NCBI GenBank assembly: GCA_905233565.1
Contig: CAJOCL010000007.1
Location: 1-36,739, forward strand
Length of the DNA stretch: 36,739 bases
Origin: an uncultured Synergistales bacterium
GTDB taxonomy: Bacteria; Synergistota; Synergistia; Synergistales; Aminobacteriaceae
Direction of reading: 5' to 3'
Below are positions 1 through 7,932 of the stretch, piece by piece (within the stretch, counting starts at the first letter, position 1; each line of letters starts with the position of its first letter). The notes beneath the pieces are model-generated. The model was given only the letters and a program-made list of their open reading frames with translations. It did not search any database and was not told where the DNA came from. The position numbers and the translations under genes were made by a program.

Positions 1-110
1 TATCGGAATTTCGGTTCTGTGTACTGAGATTAGACCGAATACGCAGACAGGCAGTCCGGCCAATTAAGACGGCTGGGAGCACACGACTTTAGTCGTGTGA
101 GGCTTCACTA
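1..110. mobile_element. Possible end of an IS200/IS605-family element
   Basis: A perfect 9-bp inverted repeat with a 2-nt loop (CACACGACT-TT-AGTCGTGTG) lies at 80-99. Hairpins of this kind, often containing ACGACTTTAGTCGT, are common at the right ends of IS200/IS605 elements just after tnpB, where they form part of the TnpB guide RNA. The preceding bases have a short open frame that stops near 66 and could be the tail of a TnpB protein, but too little is visible to identify it. This is an inference from the hairpin; the element would extend left of the window. Confidence 0.35.
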
Positions 111-130
111 TAGCACGATTCATTTATTAC

Positions 131-167
131 AAAAAAAGCCTCCCTGCAGCATACACAGAGAGGCTTT
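131..167 (-). terminator. Rho-independent terminator of ileS
   Basis: Read on the minus strand, a GC-rich stem with arms AAAGCCTCTCT and AGGGAGGCTTT is followed by a run of T. It starts about 18 bases after the ileS stop codon, so it should end the ileS transcript. Confidence 0.8.
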
Positions 168-184
168 AATTTTATCCGTTAATT

Positions 185-2986
185 TTAATTTTCATTCATG
201 ACTTTTGCACAGCGTTCACACAGGCCGTGTTCGTTCGGGTGTTCGTCATATTTCCAGCATCTCGGGCATTTTTCACCTTCAGCCCTTCCGCCTGAAATGC
301 TTATCCCCGTTTCGTCATCATCAAATTTAACCGGCAGAGTCAAATCGTCAGCCCATTCAAATTTTGACACGATCACTATGTCGGCAAGCTCTGAATCCGT
401 AAATTCGGCCTCAAGCTCTGCAAGTTCTTTTGAGCGTTTAACCTGCACTGACGCTTCGAGAGATGTCCCGATTGTCTTAGCAGTTCTCATCGTTTCAAGC
501 ATACGGCTGACTGCGCCTTTGAGCCTGACTGCACCGCTCCATAAAGCATTAAGGCCGTCATCAAGTTTTGAATTGTCAGCTTCAGGGAAATCGGTTAAGA
601 AAACACTTTCGGGCAAAGTTTCATCAGTCTTCCTCATTTCCTGCCAAATTTCTTCAGCCGTGAAACTGAGAAGAGGTGCAATAAGTCTCGTTAAACATGA
701 TAATACTTCATTCATGGCCGTCTGTGCGCTGCGTCTTGTCAGGGAATTTTTATCTTCAACATAAAGCCTGTCTTTGCTGATGTCAAGGTAGAACGCTGAA
801 AGCTCGTTTACACAGAATGAATGTATCATCGACACGGGGACGTGAAATTCATATTCATCATAAGCCTCCCTGACGCGTGATATTATCCTGTTCAGGCGGT
901 CAAGTATCCATTTGTCCATTGAAAGAAGCGAGTTATAAGGGACTGCGTTATCTTTCGTGAAGTCATGGAGATTTCCGAGAAGGAATCTTGCAGTGTTTCT
1001 TATTCTCCTGTAAGTTTCGGATAAAGTTTTCAGAATGTCTTTCGATATTCTTACGTCATTCCTGTAATCCGTTGACGCAACCCACAACCTGAGAATGTCA
1101 GCCCCGAACTCATTGCATACGTCCGCAGGGGCTACGGTGTTTCCGATTGACTTTGACATTTTCCGTCCTTTGCCGTCAAGCGTGAATCCGTGCGTCAATA
1201 CCTGCCTGTAGGGAGCATGTCCCTTTATAGCCGCAGCAGTCAATAATGATGACTGGAACCAGCCGCGATGCTGATCGCTCCCCTCAAGGTACATATCACA
1301 CGGCCATGAAAGCCCGAATTTTTCATTTAACACTGAAATGTGGGATACTCCCGAATCAAACCAGACATCAAGAATATTGCTGTCCTTTTCAACGTTATGG
1401 GATCCGCATTTATCACAGCATGCCTTATCGCCGAATAATCCGCTTAAATCCTCGCGCCACCATATAGATGTCCCGTCAGGCGATGTCTTCACTTTTTCGG
1501 CAAACATTCTTATTCTGTCGGGCGTAAGCGTGAAAGCTCCGCAGTCTTTGCAGTGAATGGCAGGAACAGGAACGCCCCATACTCTCTGACGCGATATGCA
1601 CCAGTCAGAGCGCGAACTGACCATGTTATATATCCTGTCGCGCCCCCAGTCGGGTATCCATTTTATTTCGTTGTCAATTAAGTTTAACGCTTTTTCTTTG
1701 AAGTCTTTAACGTTTATGAACCATTGATCCGTAGCCCTGAAGATTACGGGCTTTTTGCATCTCCAGCAATGGGGGTAACTGTGATCTATTTTTCCTAAGC
1801 CGAGAAGCCTGCCTTTTTCGCGTATTAATTCAAGTGCTTTCTTTCCGCCCTCTTCGAGAGACATTCCGCCGACAACCGGTATTTCCTTCTCAAATTTCCC
1901 GGCGTTGTCAACCGAGCTGTATACATTCAGGCCGTAGCGTACTCCCGTCTCGTAGTCCTCAACGCCGTGTCCCGGTGAAGTGTGTACGCAGCCGGTACCC
2001 GTTTCAAGTTCTACATAATCAGCAAGAACAACGAGTAATTCATGTTCATAGAACGGGTGAAGAGGTTTCATGTTCTCAAGATCTGAGCCCTTGACGGTAA
2101 AAATCTCAGTGAATTTCATTCCCGTATTAGCACTCACTGAATCTTTAAGGGAATTTGCGAACACGTAAACTTTTTCAGAACCCTCAGCAGAATAGAACGT
2201 GTAATCATATTTCGGGTGAACGGCAACGGCTGCGCTTGAAGGCAGTGTCCAAGGGGTGGTCGTCCAAATTACGATATATACATCGCGCCCCTTAAGCTGC
2301 GGGAATTTTTCACACGCACCGGGCAGAGGATAAGCGACATAAACTGAAGGGCTTTCCTCGTCCCAGTATTCAATCTCGCCTGCAGCTAATGCCGTCTGAC
2401 AGTCAGTACACCAGAAGACGGGCTTTAATCCCCTGTATATCAATCCCTTTTCTACCATGTCTGCAAACGCGTTAAGTTCGAGATGTTCATATTCGGGGTC
2501 AAGAGTGATGTAGGGTTTTTCCCATTCTCCGAGTACTCCGAGACGCTTGAACTCGTTGCGCTGAACGTCAAGATAATGTAGTGCCGTTTCTTTGCATTTC
2601 GCCCTAAGCTCTACGGGATCAACGCCCGTTCCGAGTTTCGACAGTCCTCCGTCCTTCAGCGAGCGGAGTTCTATCGGCAGACCGTGAGTGTCCCAGCCCG
2701 GAACGTAGGGAGTGTAAAATCCTGACATCGTTTTTGATTTGATGATGAAGTCTTTCAGAATCTTGTTGAACGCCGTACCGATATGAATATCGCCGTTCGC
2801 GTAAGGGGGGCCGTCGTGAAGCTGGAAGTGTTCGTGTGAATGTTCACGGGCATTAAGTGCTTTGTGATAAATATCGTGAGAATGCCAGAACTCAAGGAAT
2901 GACGGTTCACGCTTTGCCAGATTTGCCCTCATCGGGAACTCCGTAACGGGCAAATTCAGCGTGTCTTTATAGTCTTTGCTTTCCAT
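185..2986 (-). CDS. ileS: Isoleucine--tRNA ligase
   Basis: Class I aminoacyl-tRNA synthetase of 933 residues that charges tRNA-Ile in the cytoplasm; full length for the bacterial type. The HIGH signature appears as HIGT at residues 68-71, inside the conserved PPYANGDIHIG. The CP1 editing domain that hydrolyses Val-tRNA-Ile carries TTTPWTLP (about 242-249) and GTGCVHTSPGHG (about 330-341). The KMSKS loop is at 609-613. The C-terminus has a zinc-binding CPRCW...CERC motif (about 905-926), typical of bacterial IleRS. Only 54 bases separate its start from the gene upstream on the same strand, so there is no room for a T-box leader and the two genes are probably cotranscribed. Confidence 0.98.
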   Translation of the reverse strand: MESKDYKDTLNLPVTEFPMRANLAKREPSFLEFWHSHDIYHKALNAREHSHEHFQLHDGPPYANGDIHIGTAFNKILKDFIIKSKTMSGFYTPYVPGWDTHGLPIELRSLKDGGLSKLGTGVDPVELRAKCKETALHYLDVQRNEFKRLGVLGEWEKPYITLDPEYEHLELNAFADMVEKGLIYRGLKPVFWCTDCQTALAAGEIEYWDEESPSVYVAYPLPGACEKFPQLKGRDVYIVIWTTTPWTLPSSAAVAVHPKYDYTFYSAEGSEKVYVFANSLKDSVSANTGMKFTEIFTVKGSDLENMKPLHPFYEHELLVVLADYVELETGTGCVHTSPGHGVEDYETGVRYGLNVYSSVDNAGKFEKEIPVVGGMSLEEGGKKALELIREKGRLLGLGKIDHSYPHCWRCKKPVIFRATDQWFINVKDFKEKALNLIDNEIKWIPDWGRDRIYNMVSSRSDWCISRQRVWGVPVPAIHCKDCGAFTLTPDRIRMFAEKVKTSPDGTSIWWREDLSGLFGDKACCDKCGSHNVEKDSNILDVWFDSGVSHISVLNEKFGLSWPCDMYLEGSDQHRGWFQSSLLTAAAIKGHAPYRQVLTHGFTLDGKGRKMSKSIGNTVAPADVCNEFGADILRLWVASTDYRNDVRISKDILKTLSETYRRIRNTARFLLGNLHDFTKDNAVPYNSLLSMDKWILDRLNRIISRVREAYDEYEFHVPVSMIHSFCVNELSAFYLDISKDRLYVEDKNSLTRRSAQTAMNEVLSCLTRLIAPLLSFTAEEIWQEMRKTDETLPESVFLTDFPEADNSKLDDGLNALWSGAVRLKGAVSRMLETMRTAKTIGTSLEASVQVKRSKELAELEAEFTDSELADIVIVSKFEWADDLTLPVKFDDDETGISISGGRAEGEKCPRCWKYDEHPNEHGLCERCAKVMNEN

Positions 2987-3040
2987 AAAAATTAATGCTC
3001 CTTTAATTTTCGCAAAAATAATTCGTAAATACTATCACAT

Positions 3041-3844
3041 TCACCTGAAAATCATAATCAATATATTTATGACAATAAGAACGGCGCATATTCCCGAAAG
3101 CCCTGCGGAAATTTTCAGGAGTTTTTCGCTGCCTGCCTCACGGCCTGAATTAACGCCGTCTGAAATCCCTTCAAGTTCACCTGTTACGGCCTCTTTGACT
3201 TCATGAATTAAAGCTATATTATTCTGTTCCGTCATGGCCGAAATTTCGCGTGAAAGTTCCTCAAGTTCTTTGCTGTGCGACGTATTCCCGGCTCTGATAA
3301 GCCCTTCAAGTCCTGAAATGGCTTCGCTTTCAATTGCTGAACCTGAAGGAGGAATGACAGAATTTAGATTTGCGGTTGATAACTGCTCGATCTGTGATGC
3401 GTAAGTTTCAAAAAATGCCTTTATTCCCTGTGTCAAAGCGTCAATACGTTCTGAAATCCCTTCAAGTTCATTCAATATATTTTCGCTGTTGCTGTTGTAG
3501 TCGGGAATAATTTCAGGCTGATTCGATTTTATGCTTTCAACGTTTTCTTTAACTGTTTCAGGAAGTTTTGAGATTTTGCTTCTTAATTCTGAAATTTCCT
3601 CAATTACGCTTGCTAATGACTGCATGATCATACTGCGCCCGGCTCGTGAATCGTCAATCGCTGAACGGAGAGCCTTCTCAATTCCTGAACGCAATTCCTG
3701 AGATGTCCTGTTATTACGTTCAAGGACGGCGGAAAAATCATTAACAGGTATTGCACCGGCCAGAGACTTTGTCAATGACGGCAGAATCAAAGCAGATAAT
3801 TCAGAAACTAAACGCGCTGTAGTAGGGTCTAAATCTTCAGGCAT
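3041..3844 (-). CDS. Tail-anchored coiled-coil protein, unknown function
   Basis: Protein of 267 residues that I cannot assign to a family. It has no signal peptide. Most of it is predicted helix with heptad-like spacing (about 60-110, and 140-235 with EELSREISAM and similar). It ends in a single hydrophobic segment (about 243-264, ICAVLIVINILIMIF) with one basic residue after it, so it is probably a membrane protein anchored by its tail with the body in the cytoplasm. It lies directly upstream of ileS on the same strand and diverges from hemC. An extended -10 sits 39-44 bases before its start. Such architecture suits a scaffold or chemotaxis-like signalling helper, but nothing in the sequence proves that. 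Confidence 0.7.
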   Translation of the reverse strand: MPEDLDPTTARLVSELSALILPSLTKSLAGAIPVNDFSAVLERNNRTSQELRSGIEKALRSAIDDSRAGRSMIMQSLASVIEEISELRSKISKLPETVKENVESIKSNQPEIIPDYNSNSENILNELEGISERIDALTQGIKAFFETYASQIEQLSTANLNSVIPPSGSAIESEAISGLEGLIRAGNTSHSKELEELSREISAMTEQNNIALIHEVKEAVTGELEGISDGVNSGREAGSEKLLKISAGLSGICAVLIVINILIMIFR

Positions 3845-3882
3845 GATAAAATTTTCAGCTCCGTACTAAAATTAATGCAGTT

Positions 3883-3891
3883 AGTATAGCA
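3883..3891 (-). promoter_or_regulatory. Extended -10 promoter for the 3844-ileS transcript
   Basis: The minus strand reads TGCTATACT, an extended -10 (TGn plus TATACT), about 40 bases before the start codon at 3844. I see no convincing -35. Confidence 0.45.
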
Positions 3892-3914
3892 AAGTAAATG
3901 AAAGGTGAACGAAA

Positions 3915-4766
3915 ATAATAATAAAAATCGGCACAAGGTCAAGCCCTCTTGCAGTAGCACAGGCAGAAATAATCGCAGAAAGAATAAAAAGCGTTGCTGA
4001 AGCAGAAATCGAAATCATAAAAATTTCAGTCTCAGGCGACAAAAATATGTCAGCTTTCAGCTCTGACCCTTCAGGAATAAAAGGGATGTTTACTTTTGAG
4101 ATTGAACAGGCATTGTCAGACGGCGTTATTGATATAGCCGTACACAGTCTCAAAGACATGCCGGTAAACGTAAATCCCAATCTGCCGATAATTGCATACT
4201 CACGCAGGGGGAACCCGTTCGATTCACTTGTAATGGGAAAAAATAATAATAATGTAATCGGCTCATCATCGTTAAGACGCTGCCTTCAAATTTCGAGGCT
4301 TTATAAAAATATTGAAGTCAGGCCGGTAAGGGGCAATATAGGAACGAGATTAAAGCGTCTGGACAACGGCGAATATTCAGGGCTGGTTCTTGCTGCCTGC
4401 GGTCTTGAACGTCTCGGGCTTAATGAAAGAATAACGAAAATTTTCACGCCTGATGAGATTATGCCGGCACCGTGTCAGGGGATTTTAGCGTGTCAGGGCA
4501 GAAGAGATAAAAATTACTCGTGGATTGAGGCAGTAAATGATGAAAATTCGAGGGATTGTGCTTTGTCTGAACGCAGTTTTTCGCGTCAGCTCGGCGCGGG
4601 CTGTAACATTCCTGCCGGCGCTTATGCTGAAGTTCAAGGGGATATTTTAACGTTAAGAGGGCTTTATATTGATTCTTCAGGGAATTTTCATAAGGGAACT
4701 TTAACGGGAAGACGCAGCGAAGCCGAAATTATAGGCCGTGAACTGGCTGAAAAGATTATGAGGTGA
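3915..4766 (+). CDS. hemC: Porphobilinogen deaminase with a non-standard or frameshifted start
   Basis: Hydroxymethylbilane synthase, which polymerises four porphobilinogens in tetrapyrrole synthesis. Conserved segments are IKIGTRSSPLAVAQ at the N-terminus, HSLKDMP, SSSLRR, PVRGNIGTR and the cofactor-binding Cys in GAGCNIPAGA (Cys230 counted from 3915). The only in-frame ATG (4047) would delete the conserved first 44 residues, so it is not the true start. Upstream the frame is closed by TGA at 3906-3908, and the codons between are ACG, AAA and three ATAs. AAAGGTGA at 3901-3908 lies 6 bases before the first ATA (3915), a good Shine-Dalgarno spacing. Alternatively ATG 3898 reads six codons to a TAA and needs a -1 shift on AAAA, or the true sequence has one more A. 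From 3915 it is 283 residues, slightly short of the usual 300-310. Confidence 0.85.
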   Translation: MIIKIGTRSSPLAVAQAEIIAERIKSVAEAEIEIIKISVSGDKNMSAFSSDPSGIKGMFTFEIEQALSDGVIDIAVHSLKDMPVNVNPNLPIIAYSRRGNPFDSLVMGKNNNNVIGSSSLRRCLQISRLYKNIEVRPVRGNIGTRLKRLDNGEYSGLVLAACGLERLGLNERITKIFTPDEIMPAPCQGILACQGRRDKNYSWIEAVNDENSRDCALSERSFSRQLGAGCNIPAGAYAEVQGDILTLRGLYIDSSGNFHKGTLTGRRSEAEIIGRELAEKIMR

Positions 4767-4771
4767 TTGAA

Positions 4772-6172
4772 ATGATATATCTTGTCGGAGCAGGGCCGGG
4801 CAGTTATGAATTATTGACATTAAGAGCTTATGAAGTCATAAAGCGTGCTGACGTTGTAATTTTTGACCGTCTGGCAGGAGACGGGGTTTTATCTTTGATT
4901 CCTGAAAGTGCTGAATGTATTGACGCAGGGAAAATTTCGGGCTTTCACAAAATTAATCAGCGTGAAATCGAACGTATTATGATTGAGCGTTCACGCGAAG
5001 GGAAAAATGTAGTCAGGTTAAAGGGCGGAGATCCTTTTTTATTCGGCAGGGGCGGAGAGGAAGCAGAAGCAATCATACGCGCAGGACTGGAATTTGAGAT
5101 TGTTCCGGGCGTAAGTTCCGCGCTCAGCGTTCCGGCATATTCAGGCATTCCGGCAACACACAGGGATTATTGCTCGGGCGTAAATATTTTCACGGCTCAT
5201 GACAAGAACAACATGATACCTGATTTCAATAATACAACGTCAATATTTCTTATGGGCGTTGCAAATTCGTTTGAACTTCAGGAAAAATTATTGCAGTCAA
5301 TGAAACCCGAAACTCCCTGCGCAGTTATTGAAAACGGTACAATGTCATCACAGCGCGTTATAAGATGCAGGCTTTCAGAACTTCATGAAGAAATAATCAG
5401 GAATGCCGTAACCCCCCCTACATTAATAATAGTCGGAAAAACAGCAGAATTAAATCTCAACCGCAGGGAAAATTTACCGCTTAACAAAAAACGAATAATT
5501 ATTACAAGACCTGAAGGGCGCGGGGAAAAACTTTCATTCATGCTTCGTAATTTAGGGGCTGAAGTTATCATGATGCCGGTTATAAAGACCGATACGATTA
5601 AAAAATCTCTTGATGATGTTGAAATTTCGGGATATGACTGGGCAGGCTTCACGAGCGTAACGGGGGTTAATTCACTTATTGAAATTCTGAGAATGACGGG
5701 GCGCGATATCCGTGAACTTGGAAATTCAAAGATTGCCGCAATAGGTTCAGCGACTAAAGAGGCTCTGAATTTTCACGGCCTTAAAACTGATTACGTCCCT
5801 GATATTTTCGACGGGAAAAATCTTGCTGAAGGACTTGTTAAGAGGGGCGGAAAAATACTAATGTTCAGGGCTGAGAACGGAACGCCTGAAATTGATAAAG
5901 TGTTCAGGGAAAATGAAATTTCTTTCAAAAATATTTGTGTTTACAGGATTAATTATGTAAAATTATCACATGTCCCAAATTTTGCAGACATAATAATATT
6001 TACATCGTCTTCAACGGTGAGAGGATTTGCAGAAAACACAGATACACTGCGCGGATCTCTCGCAGTCTGTATAGGTAAACAGACCGCAGACGAGGCATTG
6101 AGGGCAGGTTTCAAAAACATAAGGATTGCGGAACGGGCTGAAGCTGAATCAATCGTTAAAGCCTGTTCGTAA
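4772..6172 (+). CDS. cobA-hemD: Fused uroporphyrinogen-III C-methyltransferase and uroporphyrinogen-III synthase (CobA-HemD)
   Basis: Bifunctional protein of 466 residues. Residues 1 to about 235 are a CobA/SUMT methyltransferase that makes precorrin-2 from uroporphyrinogen III using S-adenosylmethionine: VGAGPG at 5-10, GGDPFLFGRGGEE at 85-97, VPGVSS at 111-116. From about 245 (KKRIIITRPEG) to the end is a HemD-type uroporphyrinogen-III synthase, which closes the ring of the HemC product. Fused with HemC upstream it gives consecutive steps toward siroheme or cobalamin. The ATG at 4772 is preferred because GAGGTGA (4760-4766) lies 5 bases before it; a GTG at 4763, overlapping the hemC stop, is in the same frame. 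Confidence 0.93.
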   Translation: MIYLVGAGPGSYELLTLRAYEVIKRADVVIFDRLAGDGVLSLIPESAECIDAGKISGFHKINQREIERIMIERSREGKNVVRLKGGDPFLFGRGGEEAEAIIRAGLEFEIVPGVSSALSVPAYSGIPATHRDYCSGVNIFTAHDKNNMIPDFNNTTSIFLMGVANSFELQEKLLQSMKPETPCAVIENGTMSSQRVIRCRLSELHEEIIRNAVTPPTLIIVGKTAELNLNRRENLPLNKKRIIITRPEGRGEKLSFMLRNLGAEVIMMPVIKTDTIKKSLDDVEISGYDWAGFTSVTGVNSLIEILRMTGRDIRELGNSKIAAIGSATKEALNFHGLKTDYVPDIFDGKNLAEGLVKRGGKILMFRAENGTPEIDKVFRENEISFKNICVYRINYVKLSHVPNFADIIIFTSSSTVRGFAENTDTLRGSLAVCIGKQTADEALRAGFKNIRIAERAEAESIVKACS

Positions 6173-6206
6173 TATAAATATTTTTGCTACGGAGGTATTA
6201 ATTTTC

Positions 6207-7184
6207 ATGCGTAAAGTTTTAATTTCGTTGTTAATTGTCGTTTTAATATCATCATTTGCTTATGCTGAAGAGACAAAGAAATTTGAGAGCAAGTATCTTG
6301 ATGTTGAACTTACGACAAATCAGGTCAACCTGTACGAGAATATTCCCTTTGCACAGGGTTTCTGGCGCGGTTCAATGATGTACGCCCTGAACATGGATAT
6401 TCTTGTTCCCGACAGCAAAGAGCCTCTGCCGTTAATCGTGTTCGTAACGGGCGGAGGGTTTATCATGGCTCCGAAGAACAACTGGATACAGCAGAGAATG
6501 AGACTTGCACAGGCCGGTTACGTTGTTGCCAGCATTGAATACAGGTATGCGCCTCTGTCAAAGTTTCCGCTTCCTTTGGAGGACTGCAAGACGGCTATAC
6601 GCTGGCTGAGGGCTCATGCTGACATGTACAGGATTGACCCTAACCGCGTCGGCATTCTCGGCAACAGTGCAGGCGGTTATCTTTCGGCATTTGTCGGACT
6701 TACTAACGGGATGAAGGAGTTTGACAAGGGCGATTTCCTTGATTATTCAAGCGATGTGTTATGTGCTGCCGATATATTCGGAATTTCAGATATAACTAAC
6801 ATCGGAATGGATTACGACGAGGAAAACCAGAAGGGCCATGCTTCAGCCGGAGCAACTGAGGCACTTTGGGCATTGGGTACGCCGACTTTTGGCGGAAAAG
6901 ACGGCGGAGTTCTCGCGCACCCCGAAGAATCAGCATATGCCAGCCCCATAACTTATGTCGAAAAGAACGCAGGAAAACTCGTTCCCATGCTGCTTATGCA
7001 CGGAACAAAAGACGTTCTCGTTTCGCCCTCACAGACGGATATACTCTATCAGGCACTGAAAGCAAAGGGAGTTGAGGCCGAACGCTATGTAGTTAATAAC
7101 GCAGCTCACGGCGGGCCGTACTGGGTTCAGGAGCCTGTAATGAAGATAATGGTTGATTTCTTTGACAAATATTTGAAAAAATAG
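6207..7184 (+). CDS. Exported alpha/beta-hydrolase (esterase/lipase family)
   Basis: Secreted serine hydrolase of 325 residues. The start is set by GGAGGT at 6191-6196; an in-frame ATG further up, inside cobA-hemD, is not needed. Residues 1-20 form a signal peptide ending SSFAYA, so export through Sec is expected. The family's oxyanion region appears as VTGGGFI (80-86), the nucleophile elbow as GNSAGG (Ser154), the acid in HGTKDV (Asp268 or Asp269 region) and the catalytic His in NAAHGG (His301). This matches BD-FAE/acetyl-esterase-type enzymes that remove acyl groups from polysaccharides or small esters; the true substrate cannot be read. A terminator follows directly. Confidence 0.88.
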   Translation: MRKVLISLLIVVLISSFAYAEETKKFESKYLDVELTTNQVNLYENIPFAQGFWRGSMMYALNMDILVPDSKEPLPLIVFVTGGGFIMAPKNNWIQQRMRLAQAGYVVASIEYRYAPLSKFPLPLEDCKTAIRWLRAHADMYRIDPNRVGILGNSAGGYLSAFVGLTNGMKEFDKGDFLDYSSDVLCAADIFGISDITNIGMDYDEENQKGHASAGATEALWALGTPTFGGKDGGVLAHPEESAYASPITYVEKNAGKLVPMLLMHGTKDVLVSPSQTDILYQALKAKGVEAERYVVNNAAHGGPYWVQEPVMKIMVDFFDKYLKK

Positions 7185-7199
7185 CGTGAAATAAAGGGT

Positions 7200-7234
7200 A
7201 CAGCCTTCCGCTTTTAGGGGGGCTGTTATTTTTT
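7200..7234 (+). terminator. Terminator after the esterase gene
   Basis: Arms ACAGCCTTCC and GGGGGGCTGT (with G-T pairs) flank an 8-nt loop and are followed by TTATTTTTT. Confidence 0.8.
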
Positions 7235-7240
7235 GCAGGT

Positions 7241-7642
7241 TTACAGTGTCCAGTCTTCGAGCTTGAGGCCGTCAATACGTGAAAATTCGCCCGTGTTGTT
7301 AGTTACGAGTGTTGCATTATGGGTGAGTGCTGTTGCCGCTATAAGCATATCATTATTGCCTATGGGCTGACCTTTTCGTCCGAGCGATGCTCGTATTTGG
7401 CCGTATAAATCTGCTTCAGGAAGGTCAACGGGAATAATCTCAAAATCTTCAACAAAGTTCATTACATCCTTTACATTTTCATCTGCCCTCTTGCTTTTAT
7501 ATGCACCGTATAAGAGTTCGGCCATGACAACAACAGGTATCTTTATCTGTCTTGGATCATATGAATCAATTTTTCGGCGTACATCTTAATTTTTACCGCG
7601 AAGGTACTCAACGCAAATACATGTATCAATAAAGTAAAGCAT
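7241..7642 (-). pseudogene. VapC-like PIN-domain toxin interrupted by an in-frame TAA
   Basis: Read through one stop, the frame encodes a 133-residue PIN-domain ribonuclease of the VapC type. It starts MLYFIDTCIC at 7642 (acidic residue Asp6) and continues with MAELLYG (Glu42) and GNNDMLIAA (Asp98). These are the acidic active-site residues of the family. Codon 19 is TAA at 7586-7588, after LRGKN and before DVRRKI, so only 18 residues are made from the normal start. The remaining frame could restart at ATG 7525 (94 residues), but that piece lacks Asp6. The start follows the antitoxin stop by one base, as is usual for these pairs. Probably an inactivated toxin, unless the stop is read through or is an error. 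Confidence 0.8.
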
Positions 7643-7643
7643 T

Positions 7644-7811
7644 CTAAAAAGCCTCCAATATCGTCGGTATTGAATCAGGCGGCTCAACGAAAGTATCATC
7701 AGTTATTTTTCCGTACATGGAAAATATATGCTGTTTATGTGCTTCCTTTTCCTCTTCAGTCATTATGCTTGTGTCCCAGCGTTTTCTTGCTTCATATTCT
7801 GCTTTAGTCAT
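7644..7811 (-). CDS. Small antitoxin-like protein paired with the VapC remnant
   Basis: ORF of 55 residues beginning MTKAEYEARKRWDTS and ending in an acidic and Pro-rich tail (EPPDSIPTILEAF). GAAAGGA lies about 10 bases before the ATG at 7811. Its stop is one base before the VapC start, so the two form an operon. Antitoxins of PIN toxins bind and block the toxin through such C-terminal tails. I recognise no clear DNA-binding fold in it, so the call rests mainly on position and size. Confidence 0.6.
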   Translation of the reverse strand: MTKAEYEARKRWDTSIMTEEEKEAHKQHIFSMYGKITDDTFVEPPDSIPTILEAF

Positions 7812-7883
7812 GAAAATTTTTTCCTTTCAACTTTTAATATTATGTATTATGTTTCTTTTAATCATTCTATCATGGCATACAAA

Positions 7884-7920
7884 ACAAAGCCCCCTGCTAT
7901 TATCAACAGGAGGCCTTTTG
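7884..7920 (-). terminator. Terminator of trpB2
   Basis: Read on the minus strand, arms AAAGGCCTCCTGTT and AGCAGGGGGCTTT form an imperfect GC-rich stem followed by TTTGTTTTG, shortly after the trpB2 stop. Confidence 0.65.
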
Positions 7921-7932
7921 TTAAACTCTCTC

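Noticed and set aside
198-764. Plus-strand ORF of 188 codons inside ileS
   Set aside because: It lies wholly within the well-conserved IleRS frame on the other strand, is Ser-rich in the manner of an antisense shadow, and has no ribosome-binding site.
2987-3040. T-box leader for ileS
   Set aside because: Only 54 bases lie between ileS and the upstream gene, far too few for a T-box.
4047-4766. hemC starting at ATG 4047
   Set aside because: It would remove the conserved TRSSPLAVAQ segment, which is plainly encoded upstream in the same frame.
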